Of a DNA stretch of 64,000 bases, positions 25,130 through 35,915 are shown in pieces (the stretch's first letter is position 1; each line of letters opens with the position of its first letter). Under the pieces are notes generated by a model. That model was given only the letters and a program-made list of their open reading frames with translations, was not told the DNA's origin and did no database searches. The position numbers were made by a program, and so were the translations under genes. This DNA comes from Collinsella sp. AM17-1 (GTDB lineage Bacteria > Actinomycetota > Coriobacteriia > Coriobacteriales > Coriobacteriaceae). Location: contig NZ_QRJZ01000002.1 in the NCBI RefSeq assembly GCF_003470665.1, forward strand, positions 1 through 64,000, given 5' to 3'.

Positions 25130-27706
25130 ATGTGCGATTGCACAGATCATAAGGATGAGATTCCTGCCTACGACGCACAGGCCATTGAGTCCAAGTGGAT
25201 GAAGGCCTGGGAGGACTCCAACCTCTTTGCCGTCGACACCGACGACAGCAAGCCCAAGAAGTACGTGCTCGAGATGTTCCCGTATCCGTCGGGCGACCTG
25301 CACATGGGCCACGCGCGCAACTACACCATCGGCGATGCCATGGCCCGTCAGGCCCGCATGCGCGGCTACGACGTGCTTCACCCCATCGGCTTCGATGCCT
25401 TTGGCCTGCCCGCCGAGAACGCCGCCATCAAGCACAACACGCAGGCTGCCGCCTGGACGTATAAGAACATGGACCAGGCTCTCGCCACGATGAAGCGCAT
25501 GGGCTTCTCCTACGATCTGGATCGCATGGTCAAGACCTGCAGCCCCGACTACTACCGCTGGGGTCAGTGGATCTTTGAGAAGCTGTGGGAAAAGGGTCTG
25601 GTCTACCGCAAGAAGAACCCTGTCAACTGGTGCCCCACCTGCAAGACTGTTCTGGCTAACGAGCAGGTCACCGAGGGTAAGTGCTGGCGCTGCGGCACCG
25701 AGCCCGAGAAGCGCGACCTCGAGCAGTGGTACTTCAAGATCACCGAGTACTCCCAGGAGCTGCTCGACGACCTGGAGAAGCTCCCCGGCTGGCCCGAGCG
25801 CGTCAAGCAGATGCAGGCCAACTGGATCGGTCGCTCCGAGGGCGCCGAGGTCGACTTTACCCTGTGCGACCAGGATGGCGAGCCCATCGAAGGCGACGAG
25901 GGCAAGATCACCGTCTTCACCACGCGTGCCGACACCCTCTTCGGCGTCTCCTTCTTTGTTCTGGCTCCCGAGTACGCCGGCCTGCATGAGCTCGTCGAGG
26001 GCACAGAGTACGAGGAGGCCGTCACCAAGATCGTCGAGGACTCCAAGCATATCTCTGCCGTCGAGCGTGCCCAGGGCACCCTCGAGAAGCACGGTGCCTT
26101 CACGGGCCGCTATGTGGTAAACCCCGTCAACGGCGAGAAGGTCCCCGTGTGGGTTGCCGATTATGTCGTTGCCGACTACGGTACCGGTGCCGTCATGGCC
26201 GTTCCCTGCGGCGACCAGCGCGACTTTGAGTTCGCCCGCAAGTACGACCTGCCGATCGTGCCGATCATCCTGGACGATGACGACCGCGCAGCCGTCGAGG
26301 CTAACGGCGAGACCATCGATACCTTCCATGCCGAGACCGTCGATTGGGATTGCGCCCACGCTGCCGAGGGCACGCTCGTCCAGTCCGGCAAGTACACCGG
26401 CATGCGCGGCGGCAAGCACTCCGAGGGTGAGGCTGCCATCGTGGCCGACCTTGAGGCCATGGGCTGCGGCCGTCGCAAGGTCGAGTTCCGCTTGCGCGAC
26501 TGGCTCATCAGCCGCCAGCGCTATTGGGGCAACCCCATCCCGGCCATCCACTGCGAGCACTGCGGCATCGTGCCCGTGCCCGAGGATCAGCTGCCTGTGA
26601 CGCTGCCCGAGAACCTGGACCTGGGCGCCGGCGAGACCCTCGCCGAGTGCAAGGAGTTCTACGAGACCACCTGCCCGGTCTGCGGTCGCCCGGCCAAGCG
26701 CGAGACCGATACCATGGACACCTTTACCTGCTCCAGTTGGTACTACCTGCGCTATACCGACCCGCACAACACCGAGCTGCCCTTCTCCAAGGAAGCCGCC
26801 GACCGTTGGATGCCCGTCGATAACTACATCGGCGGCATCGAGCACGCCATTCTGCACCTGCTCTACAGCCGCTTCTTTACCAAGGCCCTGCGCGACCTGG
26901 GTCTGCTGAGCGTGGACGAGCCCTTCACCAACCTGCTGTGCCAGGGCATGGTCAAGGACGAGAACGGCGACACCATGTCCAAGTCCAAGGGCAATGTCGT
27001 GCCCCCGAGCTCGGTCATCGAACCCTACGGCGCCGACACCATGCGTTTGGCGATCCTGTTTATCGCCCCGCCCGAGAAGGACTTCGACTGGGATCCCAAG
27101 GCCGTTGAGGGTGCCAATCGCTTCATCAAGCGCGCCTGGCGTATCGTGTGGCAGCTCGTCCAGTCCGGCGACGCCAACGTGGCCTTTGACAAGTCCGCGC
27201 TCGACGAGGTTGCGATGAAGCTCTATCGCGAGCGTCACCGCACCATCGCCAAGTGCACCGAGGACTTCGATCGCGGCCAGTTCAATACCGCCATCTCGGC
27301 CGTCATGGAGCTCGTCAACGCGGCGAGCGCCTACCTCAACGCCACCGAGGGCACGTCGCGCGACAAGGCGCTGTGCTACGGCGTGGCCAAGGACATCGTG
27401 AGCGTCCTTGCCCCCATTTGCCCGTTCTGGGCCGATGAGCTGTGGCACGAGGCACTCGGCTGCGAGGGCAACGCCTATACCGCCGCCTGGCCCGAGTTCG
27501 ACCTGGCCGAGTCCGTTGAGGACACGGTGCAGATCGTGGTCCAGGTGCTCGGCAAGGTCCGCGGCCGCGTCGACGTTGCCCGCGATGCCTCCAATGAGGA
27601 TATGCAGGCTGCCGCCGAGGCCGCCGTCGCCAAGTGGCTCGAGGGCAAGACGGTTGTCAAGGCCATCTGCGTGCCCGGCAAGCTGGTCAACCTGGTGGTC
27701 AAGTAA
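25130..27706 (+). CDS. leuS: Leucyl-tRNA synthetase
   Basis: 858 residues from the ATG at 25130, with AAAAGGAGC upstream. It charges tRNA-Leu. It has the class I HIGH motif as [14 protein letters not shown] near residue 50, zinc-binding cysteines in CPTCKTVL and CWRCG, and the CP1 editing domain (about 230-430, with [15 protein letters not shown]). A second Cys cluster is CEHCG with CPVCGR. The KMSKS motif reads MSKSK (616-620). An anticodon-binding domain follows, and the C-terminus ends [11 protein letters not shown] as in bacterial LeuRS. Single-gene transcript with a terminator after it. Confidence 0.96.
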   Translation: MCDCTDHKDEIPAYDAQAIESKWMKAWEDSNLFAVDTDDSKPKKYVLEMFPYPSGDLHMGHARNYTIGDAMARQARMRGYDVLHPIGFDAFGLPAENAAIKHNTQAAAWTYKNMDQALATMKRMGFSYDLDRMVKTCSPDYYRWGQWIFEKLWEKGLVYRKKNPVNWCPTCKTVLANEQVTEGKCWRCGTEPEKRDLEQWYFKITEYSQELLDDLEKLPGWPERVKQMQANWIGRSEGAEVDFTLCDQDGEPIEGDEGKITVFTTRADTLFGVSFFVLAPEYAGLHELVEGTEYEEAVTKIVEDSKHISAVERAQGTLEKHGAFTGRYVVNPVNGEKVPVWVADYVVADYGTGAVMAVPCGDQRDFEFARKYDLPIVPIILDDDDRAAVEANGETIDTFHAETVDWDCAHAAEGTLVQSGKYTGMRGGKHSEGEAAIVADLEAMGCGRRKVEFRLRDWLISRQRYWGNPIPAIHCEHCGIVPVPEDQLPVTLPENLDLGAGETLAECKEFYETTCPVCGRPAKRETDTMDTFTCSSWYYLRYTDPHNTELPFSKEAADRWMPVDNYIGGIEHAILHLLYSRFFTKALRDLGLLSVDEPFTNLLCQGMVKDENGDTMSKSKGNVVPPSSVIEPYGADTMRLAILFIAPPEKDFDWDPKAVEGANRFIKRAWRIVWQLVQSGDANVAFDKSALDEVAMKLYRERHRTIAKCTEDFDRGQFNTAISAVMELVNAASAYLNATEGTSRDKALCYGVAKDIVSVLAPICPFWADELWHEALGCEGNAYTAAWPEFDLAESVEDTVQIVVQVLGKVRGRVDVARDASNEDMQAAAEAAVAKWLEGKTVVKAICVPGKLVNLVVK

Positions 27707-27735
27707 GCACTGCGCGCTTAGCTGACGCATTAAAG

Positions 27736-27771
27736 ACGAGGGGCGATCCGGTTGGGTCGTCCCTCGTTTTG
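27736..27771 (+). terminator. leuS terminator
   Basis: ACGAGGGGCGATCC (27736-27749) pairs with GGGTCGTCCCTCGT (27754-27767) with one or two wobble or mismatched positions, followed by TTTGTTT. Confidence 0.8.
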
Positions 27772-27848
27772 TTTAGCCTGGCCGCGGTCAATTGTCCTAT
27801 TCTTGTGGAGAAGCTGTGCGCACGCTGACCTGCAGATTCGTACTGTGC

Positions 27849-27877
27849 TTGCACGTTTCCGCAGCTATTGGTATAGT
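27849..27877 (+). promoter_or_regulatory. Promoter of the rimP-nusA-infB operon
   Basis: TTGCAC (27849-27854) and TATAGT (27872-27877) have a 17-bp spacer. Transcription would start near 27884, leaving a leader of about 70 nt that contains a terminator hairpin. Confidence 0.65.
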
Positions 27878-27902
27878 TTGCTTGCAAATGAAGTTGTAAT
27901 TG

Positions 27903-27935
27903 AAAGAAGTGGGGTTTCGGCCCCGCTTCTTTTTT
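27903..27935 (+). terminator. Leader terminator (attenuator) before rimP
   Basis: A stem of 12 bp (27903-27914 with 27921-27932, one GU pair; GAAGTGGGG with CCCCGCTTC at its core) and a TTTCGG loop is followed by T through 27935. It lies about 20 nt after the predicted start point and 20 bp before the rimP start, so it can control the whole operon. Confidence 0.7.
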
Positions 27936-27955
27936 GTATGGATGGAGGTGCCGCA

Positions 27956-28450
27956 ATGGTCAAGACCAAGACCGAGCAGGCGATCATCGACGCGCTCGAG
28001 GCCGTTGCTCCCCAGCACGATGTCGACATCGTCGACGTTGAGCTCGTGGGTGCCACCAAGGCCCCCTGCGTGCGTGTGCGTATCGAGGGTGCCGAGGGTC
28101 AGAGCCTGTCGCTCAATGACGTCACGGCCAACACCAAGTGGGTCGGCGATGTGATTGAGGAGCTCGACCCCATCTCTTCGAGCTATACGCTCGAGGTGTC
28201 GAGCCCGGGTATGGCGCGCCCGCTGCGCCGCCCGAGTGACTTTGCCCGCTTTGCGGGCGAGAACTGCGAGCTCACCTCCACCGCCACCGAGGGCCGTCGC
28301 AAGTACGCCGGCAAGATTGCCGCCGCCACCGAGACGAACGTGACCCTTGAGCTCGAGGACGGCGAGTCTGTTACCCTCGATTTCTCTGATGTTAAAAAGT
28401 GCAAGTTGAAGCCCACCTATGACTTCAAGCCCGCGAAGGAAGGAAAGTAA
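27956..28450 (+). CDS. rimP: Ribosome maturation factor RimP
   Basis: 164 residues from the ATG at 27956 with GGAGGTG five bases upstream. It has the RimP N-terminal alpha/beta domain (VDIVDVELVGATKAPCVRVRIEG) and the conserved SYTLEVSSPGMARPLRR motif, then a C-terminal SH3-like barrel (AGKIAAATETNVTLELEDG). RimP helps late assembly of the 30S subunit. It is the first gene of the rimP-nusA-infB-rbfA operon, as in most bacteria. The nusA start follows one base after its stop. Confidence 0.93.
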   Translation: MVKTKTEQAIIDALEAVAPQHDVDIVDVELVGATKAPCVRVRIEGAEGQSLSLNDVTANTKWVGDVIEELDPISSSYTLEVSSPGMARPLRRPSDFARFAGENCELTSTATEGRRKYAGKIAAATETNVTLELEDGESVTLDFSDVKKCKLKPTYDFKPAKEGK

Positions 28451-28451
28451 G

Positions 28452-29699
28452 ATGGCAGCATCCGACATGATGTCCGCCCTGATGGAGCTTTGCCAGGAGA
28501 AGCACATCGACCAGCTCTACCTGATCGACCGCCTGGAGCAGTCGCTCGCCAAGAGCTATGCCGAGATCCTGCATCTTGAGTGGGGCGCCAAGGTGACCAT
28601 CGACCGCACCACCGGCAAGATCTACGTCTACCGTCTGGAGCCGATCGACGATTCCATGGACGAGGAGGGCAACTTCACCGAGTTCGAGGAGATCGACGTC
28701 ACTCCCAAGAACACGAGCCGCATCGCCGCCCAGCACGCCAAGGCCGAGATCAACGCCATCGTGCGCAACTCCGCCCGCGAGCAGATCTACGAGGAGTTCT
28801 CCGGCCGCATCGGTGACCTCATCAGCGGTACCGTGCTGCAGTCCACGCCCGACTTCACGATCGTCAAGATCCGCGAGGGCGTCGAGGCCGAGCTGCCGCA
28901 CTTCGATCAGCGTCGTTACGAGAACGAGCGCAACGAGCGTCCGATGGGCGAGCGCTATCTGCACAACCAGCACATCAAGGCCGTGATCATCGACGTTCGC
29001 GACCCCAACTCCAACCTGCAGCCGGTTCGTGGCGAGCACAGCCGTCCGCCGATTGTCATCTCCCGTACCCACCCCGAGCTCATGCGTCGTCTGTTTGAGC
29101 AGGAGGTGCCCGAGATCTATGAGGGCACCGTCCAGATCAAGTCGATCGCCCGCGAGCCCGGCCAGCGCTCCAAGGTCGCCGTCCACTCGCTCGACGACCG
29201 TCTGGATCCCGTGGGCGCCTGCGTCGGCCCCAAGGGCAGCCGTGTTCGCGCTGTCGTGGGCGAGCTCCGCGGCGAGCGCGTCGACGTCATCCTGTGGGAT
29301 GCCGATCCTGCCGTCTACGTTGCCAACGCCCTGTCGCCCGCTAAGGTCACCCGCGTCCTTATCGACGAGGAGAAGGCCTACGCCGGCGTCATCGTTCCCG
29401 ACGACCAGCTGTCCCTCGCCATCGGCAAGGAGGGCCAGAACGCCCGCCTCGCCGCGCGCCTGACCGGCTGGCACATCGACATCAAGTCCGAGACGCTTGC
29501 CGCCGACATCCTCAAGAACGTTCCCGTTCACGAGGAGCCCGCCGCCGACCTGATCGGTGACGAGGAGGACGAGGACGTCCGTCGCTGCGAGTACGTGTCC
29601 GAGGACGGCGTCCAGTGCCGCAACCAGGCCCGTCCCGGCTCCCGTTTCTGCGGTGTCCACGACACCGACGCCTTCGATGATGCGGAGGACCTGATCTAG
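28452..29699 (+). CDS. nusA: Transcription factor NusA with C-terminal Cys/His tail
   Basis: 415 residues. NusA binds RNA polymerase and nascent RNA and controls pausing, termination and antitermination. Visible parts are the N-terminal polymerase-binding domain, the S1 domain ([17 protein letters not shown], about 128-190), KH1 ([18 protein letters not shown] region) and KH2 ([21 protein letters not shown]). After KH2 an acidic linker leads to a short tail with Cys379, Cys389, Cys400 and His403 (C-x9-C-x10-C-x2-H), probably a zinc-binding module. The ylxR and ylxQ genes that usually sit between nusA and infB in Gram-positives are absent. RNA from the leader terminator suggests autoregulation. 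Confidence 0.95.
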   Translation: MAASDMMSALMELCQEKHIDQLYLIDRLEQSLAKSYAEILHLEWGAKVTIDRTTGKIYVYRLEPIDDSMDEEGNFTEFEEIDVTPKNTSRIAAQHAKAEINAIVRNSAREQIYEEFSGRIGDLISGTVLQSTPDFTIVKIREGVEAELPHFDQRRYENERNERPMGERYLHNQHIKAVIIDVRDPNSNLQPVRGEHSRPPIVISRTHPELMRRLFEQEVPEIYEGTVQIKSIAREPGQRSKVAVHSLDDRLDPVGACVGPKGSRVRAVVGELRGERVDVILWDADPAVYVANALSPAKVTRVLIDEEKAYAGVIVPDDQLSLAIGKEGQNARLAARLTGWHIDIKSETLAADILKNVPVHEEPAADLIGDEEDEDVRRCEYVSEDGVQCRNQARPGSRFCGVHDTDAFDDAEDLI

Positions 29700-29707
29700 C
29701 GCGCGGT

Positions 29708-29730
29708 CGCGCCGGGCGGGTCCCGGCGCG
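29708..29730 (+). other. GC-rich hairpin between nusA and infB
   Basis: CGCGCCGGG and CCCGGCGCG form a perfect 9-bp stem with a 5-nt loop in the 91-bp gap. There is no T tract, so it may be a processing or pausing structure rather than a terminator. Confidence 0.4.
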
Positions 29731-29790
29731 TCTCCCACGCTCGTTCAGTCTCTAGGCACCCAAGGTGCCAGAAAGGGTAGGTGAAGTCAT

Positions 29791-32505
29791 ATGGCAAAAG
29801 TCCGTGTGTCCACCCTGGCCAAAGAGTTCGGCATGACCTCCAAGGAACTGATGGGTCATCTCGCCGAAATGAAGATTCCCGCTAAGTCCGCTTCCTCCAC
29901 CTTGGAGGACGCCTATGTCGCCATGGTCCGCAAGCAGCTCGCCTCGGTGATCGAGGCCCGCGCTCAGGAAGTCGAGGCCGCCAAGCAGGCCGAGGAGCAG
30001 GCAGCTGCCGCCGAGGAGGCCGCACGTGCCGCCGAGGCCGAGCGCGAGCGCATCGCCGCCGAGAAGGCCCGCGAGGAGGAGCGCCGCCAGTTTGCCGCAG
30101 CCCAGGCTGCCGAGGAGGCCGCCCGCGCCGAGGCCGAGGCCAAGAAGAAGGCTGAGCAGGAGCGCCTTGCTCGCGAGAAAGAGGAGGCTGCCCGCGAGGC
30201 CCAGCGCCGCGCCGTTCCCGCTTCCGACTCCGGTTCGCGCTTCCGTTCGCTGCTCGACCAGATCGCCGCACAGGAGACCGTGCTCAAGGAGAAGAAGGAC
30301 GCCGAGGACAAGGCCAAGGCCGAGCGCGCCGCTGAGCGCGGTAACCGTCGTGGCGGCAACAACGACCGCCGCGGTGGCCGTCGTAACGATCGTAACGCCT
30401 CCGACAACAACTCCGAGCGCAACGCCTCCGAGAGCCGTCCGCACAGCCATCGCACCAACGCCAGCAACAACGTCGCTGCCGGCATGGACTTCCCCAACCC
30501 CGATAAGCAGGGCAAGGGCAAGAAGCGCAAGGGCGGTCACAACAACGAAGAGGACCACTATAGCCGCATGGCTCGCGAGGCCGAGGAGTACAGCCGCGAG
30601 AAGGTGCTCGAGGAGGCCCGCGCTGCCGTCGAGGAGGCCTCTCGCGAGTCCACCGGTCGCCGCAAGAAGCGCAAGGAGAAGCGCGAGCGCGAGGCTGCCA
30701 AGGCTCAGGAGGAGCGCAAGATAGAGGAGGCGCTGGCCCAGGGCGTGAACCCCGAGGAGCTCGACGCCATCAAGGTCTCCCAGGGCGTTACCGTCCAGGA
30801 GCTTGCTGAGGCCCTCGACGTTCCGGCCAACGACATCATCAAGCGCCTGTTCCTGCTGGGCACGCCGCTCACCATGACACAGTCCATGTCTGACGACCTC
30901 GTCGAGCTCGTTGCCGACGACCTGGGCCGTCAGATCAAGATCATCACCCCCGAGGAGGAGAACACCTTCTCGTTCTACGACGATCCCGCCGACCTTAAGC
31001 CGCGCGCCCCGGTCGTCACCGTCATGGGTCACGTCGACCACGGCAAGACGAGCCTCCTCGACGCCATCCGTCACACCGGTGTCGCTGCCGGCGAGGCGGG
31101 CGGCATTACCCAGGCAATCGGCGCTTCGCAGGTTATGATCAACGACCGCAAGATCACCTTCATCGATACCCCGGGTCACGCCACCTTTACGGCCATGCGT
31201 GCCCGTGGTGCCAAGGTGACCGATATCGTCATTCTAATCGTGGCTGCCGACGACGGCGTCATGCCCCAGACCGTCGAGTCGATCAACCACGCCAAGGCCG
31301 CCGGCGTACCCATCGTCGTCGCCGTCAACAAGATCGATAAGCCGGGCGCCAACCCCGACCGCGTACGCCAGGAGCTCACCGAGTACGGTGTCATCCCCGA
31401 GGAGTGGGGCGGACAGAACATGTTCGTCAACATCTCGGCGAAGCAGAAGATCGGTATCGACGACCTTCTGGAGACCGTGCTGCTTCAGGCAGACGTGCTC
31501 GAGCTCAAGGCCAACCCGGACACCTTTGCCTCCGGCAACGTCCTCGAGGCCAAGCTCGACAAGGGCCGCGGCTCGGTCGCTACCGTGCTTGTGACCCGCG
31601 GTACCCTGCACGTGGGCGATACGCTGGTCGCCGGCCTTACCTACGGCCGCGTCCGCGCCATGCTTGACCCCAAGGGTCGCGCCGTCACCGAGGCCGGTCC
31701 CTCCGACGCCGTCGAGATCCTGGGCCTGCAGTCCGTGCCCAACGCCGGTGACGAGTTCCGCGTGTTCGAGGACGAGCGCGAGGCTCGCGCCCTTGCCGAC
31801 GAGCGTTCGCTCAAGGCCCGTATCGAGGAGCAGAGCCGCGTGAAGCACGTCACGCTCGAGAACCTCTTCGAGACCATCGCCGACGCTGAGGTCAAGGAGC
31901 TCAACCTGATCATCAAGGCCGACGTCCAGGGTTCCATCGAGGCCCTTCAGGACTCGCTCGACAAGATGGATCAGTCCGAGGTCCGCATCAACACGATCCA
32001 CTCCGCCGTTGGTGCCATCAACGAGACCGACGTCGTCCTGGCCGACGCCTCCAACGCCATCATCATCGGCTTTGGCGTCCGTCCCGACGGTAAGGCCCGC
32101 TCCGCCGCCGAGCGCGAGGGCGTCGAGATCCGTTGCTACGACGTCATCTACAAGTGCCTCGAGGAGCTCGACGCTGCCCGTATCGGCATGCTCAAGCCCA
32201 CCGAGGTCGAGGTCTCCACGGGTACCGCGACCGTCCTGGACACCTTCAAGGTGCCCAAAGTCGGTATCGCCGCCGGTGTCCGCGTCGAGGAGGGCGAGAT
32301 CGCCGCGACCGATTCCGTGCGTCTGGTGCGTGACGGCATCGTGGTCTTCAACGGCAAGATCGCATCGATGCGCCACTACAAGGACGAGGCCAAGAGCCTC
32401 AAGAGCGGTTCCGAGGGCGGCATTGGCCTGGAGAACTTCCAGGACATCAAGCCCGGCGACCAGATCGAGGGTTACCGCATCGACCAGGTTGCCCGTACCG
32501 AGTAG
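29791..32505 (+). CDS. infB: Translation initiation factor IF-2
   Basis: 904 residues with AAAGGGTAGGTG upstream. The N-terminus [19 protein letters not shown] is the IF2N domain. It is followed by a long Ala/Glu/Lys/Arg-rich charged linker (about 55-300) and a second IF2N-like segment ([17 protein letters not shown]). The G domain starts with [20 protein letters not shown], then DTPGHATF and NKIDKPGAN. Domains II-IV complete the protein and bind initiator tRNA (tail [12 protein letters not shown]). It is a GTPase that joins initiator tRNA and the 50S subunit. The rbfA start follows after 11 bases. Confidence 0.97.
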   Translation: MAKVRVSTLAKEFGMTSKELMGHLAEMKIPAKSASSTLEDAYVAMVRKQLASVIEARAQEVEAAKQAEEQAAAAEEAARAAEAERERIAAEKAREEERRQFAAAQAAEEAARAEAEAKKKAEQERLAREKEEAAREAQRRAVPASDSGSRFRSLLDQIAAQETVLKEKKDAEDKAKAERAAERGNRRGGNNDRRGGRRNDRNASDNNSERNASESRPHSHRTNASNNVAAGMDFPNPDKQGKGKKRKGGHNNEEDHYSRMAREAEEYSREKVLEEARAAVEEASRESTGRRKKRKEKREREAAKAQEERKIEEALAQGVNPEELDAIKVSQGVTVQELAEALDVPANDIIKRLFLLGTPLTMTQSMSDDLVELVADDLGRQIKIITPEEENTFSFYDDPADLKPRAPVVTVMGHVDHGKTSLLDAIRHTGVAAGEAGGITQAIGASQVMINDRKITFIDTPGHATFTAMRARGAKVTDIVILIVAADDGVMPQTVESINHAKAAGVPIVVAVNKIDKPGANPDRVRQELTEYGVIPEEWGGQNMFVNISAKQKIGIDDLLETVLLQADVLELKANPDTFASGNVLEAKLDKGRGSVATVLVTRGTLHVGDTLVAGLTYGRVRAMLDPKGRAVTEAGPSDAVEILGLQSVPNAGDEFRVFEDEREARALADERSLKARIEEQSRVKHVTLENLFETIADAEVKELNLIIKADVQGSIEALQDSLDKMDQSEVRINTIHSAVGAINETDVVLADASNAIIIGFGVRPDGKARSAAEREGVEIRCYDVIYKCLEELDAARIGMLKPTEVEVSTGTATVLDTFKVPKVGIAAGVRVEEGEIAATDSVRLVRDGIVVFNGKIASMRHYKDEAKSLKSGSEGGIGLENFQDIKPGDQIEGYRIDQVARTE

Positions 32506-32516
32506 GGGGTAGCGCT

Positions 32517-32927
32517 ATGAAGCAAACGCAGGCAACCCGCCGTCTGGGCGAGCAGCTTCGCGAGAAGCTCGGTTATATCCTGCTCTTTGAGGTTTCCGAT
32601 CCGCGTCTCGACCTGGTTACTTTGACCGCGGTCGAGGTCGCGGTGGACCGTTCGTTCGCGCGTGTGTACGTGTCGTGCGATGCGAGCCGCTACGACGAGG
32701 TCATGGAGGCGCTCGCAAGCGCCAAGGGCCGTATTCGCAGCCTGTTGGCTCGCTCGCTCGATTGGCGTGTTACGCCCGAGCTCGATTTTCGCATCGATCG
32801 CTCGACCGATGAGGCCGAGCGCATCACGCGTGCGCTGGAAAACGTTCCCGCCACGCTTGCGATCGAAAAGGACGAGGACGGCTATCCGATAGCGGATGCC
32901 GCCCAGGAGGCAGCTTTAGATGACTAA
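32517..32927 (+). CDS. rbfA: Ribosome-binding factor A
   Basis: 136 residues. A KH-like fold with RRLGEQLREKLGYILLFEVSDPRL at the start, ARVYVSCDASRYDEVMEAL, and RSLLARSLDWRVTPELDFRID matching RbfA. It assists 16S rRNA 5' end maturation and 30S assembly. The gene overlaps the next one by eight bases and belongs to the nusA-infB operon. Confidence 0.94.
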   Translation: MKQTQATRRLGEQLREKLGYILLFEVSDPRLDLVTLTAVEVAVDRSFARVYVSCDASRYDEVMEALASAKGRIRSLLARSLDWRVTPELDFRIDRSTDEAERITRALENVPATLAIEKDEDGYPIADAAQEAALDD

Positions 32928-33963
32928 TTCCGCCGACCTCGCCGCGTGCGAGTCTGCAGATATTCAGCGACGCATCCTCGAGCTCATCGAGGGTGCGTCC
33001 TCCATTGCGATTTCGGGACACACTTCTCCCGATGGCGACGCCCTGGGCTCCGTGCTGGGTCTGGGCCTCTCGCTTATGAAGTTTTTCCCCAACAAGGACA
33101 TTGCCCTGCTGCTGGCAGATGATGACCCGGTTCCGCGCATCTACCGCTTTATGGAAGGCTCCGATTGCCTGGTACCGGCATCTGCGTATACCGGCAATCC
33201 GGACCTGTTCATCTCGGTGGACGTACCGGTCGTCGAGCGTCTCAATAATTCCGCCGAGGTGCTTCGTCGCTCCAAGCATGTGGTGTGCTTCGATCACCAT
33301 CCGGCGCGCGAGGAGTTTGCCGAGCTCAGCTTGAGGCGCGTCGAAGCTGCAGCCTGCGCCATGATCATCGACCGCTTCTTGGACAATTGCGGCATTGTCG
33401 CACGTGATGGCGTTGCGACCTGCCTGCTGTGTGGCTTGGTTACCGATACCGGCCGTTTTCAGTACCAAAACGCCGATGCCGCCGCGTTCCATGCAGCCTC
33501 GCGTCTGGTTGCCCACGGTGCCGATCCGGCGCGTGTGGCGCTCGAGGTCTACCAGAGCATGCGCGTTGAGTTTTTGCACCTCAAGTCCATCGTTATGGGC
33601 CGCATCAAGACGGTGGCCCACGGGCGCGTCGCGTATAGTTACGCGTACCAGAGTGACCTTGAGGCTTGCGGTGTCACCTCGGATGAGTGCGACGGCCTGG
33701 TCGATGTGGTGCGCTCGGTGATGGGCGTCGAGGTCTGTCTGTTCCTGAAGGGCATTGAAGGCGATACCAAGGTGCGCGGCAACCTGCGCTCCAAGGGCGA
33801 CCTCAACGTGTCCGAGATCGCTGATGCTTTTGGCGGAGGCGGACATCCCGCTGCCGCCGGTTTCTCCAACAACGGAACGATTCTCGAGACGCTCACCGTG
33901 GCACTTCCCATGCTGGCCGAACTGGTAGGGGAGGATCCCGCTTCGGTGACCGTCGAGCTTTAA
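32920..33963 (+). CDS. nrnA: DHH-family oligoribonuclease/pAp phosphatase NrnA
   Basis: 347 residues. The DHH domain shows SGHTSPDGDALGS, ISVDVP, the eponymous FDHHPAREEF, and GLVTDTGRFQYQN. The DHHA1 domain ends with GGGGHPAAAGF. NrnA degrades short RNA oligonucleotides (2-5 nt) and dephosphorylates pAp, with Mn2+ bound by the Asp/His residues. Its place between rbfA and truB is standard in Gram-positive genomes. Cytoplasmic. Confidence 0.92.
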   Translation: MTNSADLAACESADIQRRILELIEGASSIAISGHTSPDGDALGSVLGLGLSLMKFFPNKDIALLLADDDPVPRIYRFMEGSDCLVPASAYTGNPDLFISVDVPVVERLNNSAEVLRRSKHVVCFDHHPAREEFAELSLRRVEAAACAMIIDRFLDNCGIVARDGVATCLLCGLVTDTGRFQYQNADAAAFHAASRLVAHGADPARVALEVYQSMRVEFLHLKSIVMGRIKTVAHGRVAYSYAYQSDLEACGVTSDECDGLVDVVRSVMGVEVCLFLKGIEGDTKVRGNLRSKGDLNVSEIADAFGGGGHPAAAGFSNNGTILETLTVALPMLAELVGEDPASVTVEL

Positions 33964-33978
33964 CTTTTTGGATGGTAC

Positions 33979-34911
33979 ATGGCTCGTCGTACGCCTTCTC
34001 AACTGAATATGCTGCTCGCCGTCGATAAGCCGGTGGGCTGCACGTCCCACGACGTGGTTTCGCAATGCCGACGCGCCCTCCATGAGCGGCGCGTCGGCCA
34101 TGCCGGCACGCTCGACCCCATGGCATCGGGTGTCATGGTGGTGGGTGTTGGCCAGGCCACCCGTCTGCTGGGCATGCTAACCCTCGATACCAAAAGCTAT
34201 GTCGCCGACATCTCGTTTGGCGCCGAGACAAATACCGATGATGCGGAGGGCGAGGCGGTCCGCACGGTGACTGTTGCCAACGAGCTCCGCGATCCTGCCT
34301 ATGCCCGTGAGCGCTTGGCCGTCATGCTGGGTCCGCAGATGCAGGTGCCGCCGGCGTTTTCGGCTATCTCGGTCAATGGCGTTCGCGCCTACAAGTCTGC
34401 TCGCGAGGGCAATGCGGTGGACTTACCTCCGCGTCCCGTCGAGGTCTATGCCGCCGACCTGATCGCCGTGGGCGGCGAAGGTGATACGTTTGTGTGGACC
34501 GTGGCGTTCTCGGTGAGCAAGGGCACCTATATCCGTGCGCTCGCTCGCGACTTGGGCCGCGCCTGCGAGAGCGCCGCGCACATTTCCGCGCTGCGCCGCA
34601 CGGCCTCCGGTGTTGTTTCCATTGGCGCTTGTCATGCGGTTGAGGAGCTTTCTCCCGAGTCCGCGGCTGGCTTTGCCCTGGATCCCATTGCAGCCCTGGG
34701 CGCCACGCGTGTTGACTTGCCGGGCAATCTTGGCGACGACCTGCTCTGCGGCCGACGCATTCCCGTTGAGCTTGCGCTTGCCGATTTCGATGCCTCGAAG
34801 GCGCCGTTTGCGTTGGTGCTCGATGGGGGACTCAAGGCGCTCGCCCGCATTGAGGGTGGCCGCTTTGTCATGGAACACGTGTTTCCGCAGGCAATCGGCG
34901 GTGTTCGATGA
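33979..34911 (+). CDS. truB: tRNA pseudouridine55 synthase
   Basis: 310 residues. Catalytic motif HAGTLDPMASGVMVVGVGQATR contains the active-site Asp. MLLAVDKPVGCTSHDVV marks the N-terminus, and TYIRALARDLG is the conserved helix. It makes pseudouridine 55 in the T loop of tRNAs. The C-terminal region (about 250-310) is a short PUA-like domain. Its stop overlaps the ribF start by four bases (ATGA type). Confidence 0.95.
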   Translation: MARRTPSQLNMLLAVDKPVGCTSHDVVSQCRRALHERRVGHAGTLDPMASGVMVVGVGQATRLLGMLTLDTKSYVADISFGAETNTDDAEGEAVRTVTVANELRDPAYARERLAVMLGPQMQVPPAFSAISVNGVRAYKSAREGNAVDLPPRPVEVYAADLIAVGGEGDTFVWTVAFSVSKGTYIRALARDLGRACESAAHISALRRTASGVVSIGACHAVEELSPESAAGFALDPIAALGATRVDLPGNLGDDLLCGRRIPVELALADFDASKAPFALVLDGGLKALARIEGGRFVMEHVFPQAIGGVR

Positions 34912-35915
34912 TGTTGTCCGCTCGCGAGCTCGCGCGTATCTTTTTCGAAGACGAGTCGGACGAGGCTCGCATCGTTACTGCCGATGCGTTTGATGAGTGC
35001 GAGCACTTGGGTGCCGCATCGATCGCCATTGGCGTGTTCGATGGCGTTCACCGTGGACACCAGGAACTCATCGAAGCGCTTGTCCTTGATGCCCGTGCCA
35101 ATGGCTGCAAGGCGGTCGTGGTCACTTTCGATCCCGACCCGGACGTTGTGGTGAGCCCTTCGCCCGCTCAAAAATTGATGACGACGGCCGACCGTCTACA
35201 TGCCTTGGCTCAGACCGGGGTCGATGCGGTGGTGGCCGTTCCCTTTACGCCTGAGGTTGCGGCACTCGATCATGTCGGTTTTCTCTCACTGCTGTCACGC
35301 GTGGTCGACATTCGTTCGATTCGCGTTGGCAGCGACTTTAGGCTGGGTCGCGGCGGTGCTTCTGGTGTTGCCGAGATGCGCGCCTGGGGTTCCGAGCACG
35401 GCGTTGACGTGTATGGTCACGACCTGCTTTGCGAGGGCGGTGAGGCCATTTGCGCCACCCGCATTCGTCATGAGCTGGGACAGGGCCATGTGGAGCTTGC
35501 TGCTGAGTTGCTCGGCCGCCCGTATATGCTGCGTGGCGGTGTTGTTCGCGGCCGTCATGAGGGTTCTGGCATGGGCTTTCCCACGGCAAACCTGCAGGTT
35601 CCCGACGGCATTCAGGTGCCTGCCGATGGTGTGTATGAGGGCCTGGTGCTCGTCGATGACACCGTATGGCCTGCTGCCGTTAACGTCGGCCTGCCGCCGA
35701 CGTATGCTGACGATGCCGCTTCGGCGCATCTCGAGGCTAACTTAATTGGTTATACGGGCGACCTGTACGGCGCCTCGGTGTCGCTGGCGTTTACGCGCTG
35801 GCTGCGTCCCTCGCGTGTGTTCGATTCGTTGGATGAGTTGATCGCGACCGTCGAGGGTAATATCGAGGACATTCGTCACAACTTGGGTGAGCAGGGGGTG
35901 GGCATCCGTGATTAG
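34908..35915 (+). CDS. ribF: Bifunctional riboflavin kinase/FAD synthetase
   Basis: 335 residues. The N-terminal FMN adenylyltransferase half has IGVFDGVHRGHQELI, the nucleotidyltransferase GxHxGH variant. The C-terminal kinase half has GMGFPTANLQVPDG, GVYEGLVLV, NVGLPPTY and a final EANLIGYTGDLYG. It turns riboflavin into FMN and FAD. About 40 residues at the N-terminus (MLSARELARIFFEDESDEARI) precede the usual start and are typical of some actinobacterial forms. It overlaps dnaG by eight bases. Confidence 0.93.
   Translation: MMLSARELARIFFEDESDEARIVTADAFDECEHLGAASIAIGVFDGVHRGHQELIEALVLDARANGCKAVVVTFDPDPDVVVSPSPAQKLMTTADRLHALAQTGVDAVVAVPFTPEVAALDHVGFLSLLSRVVDIRSIRVGSDFRLGRGGASGVAEMRAWGSEHGVDVYGHDLLCEGGEAICATRIRHELGQGHVELAAELLGRPYMLRGGVVRGRHEGSGMGFPTANLQVPDGIQVPADGVYEGLVLVDDTVWPAAVNVGLPPTYADDAASAHLEANLIGYTGDLYGASVSLAFTRWLRPSRVFDSLDELIATVEGNIEDIRHNLGEQGVGIRD

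Noticed and set aside
25115..27730. Very long open frame on the minus strand across leuS (871 codons)
   Set aside because: It is the mirror of a strongly coding, GC-rich gene; the plus strand carries all LeuRS motifs and the minus translation is repetitive and motif-free. The same holds for long minus frames over pelD, rpoD-dnaG, infB, nusA, smc and ftsH.
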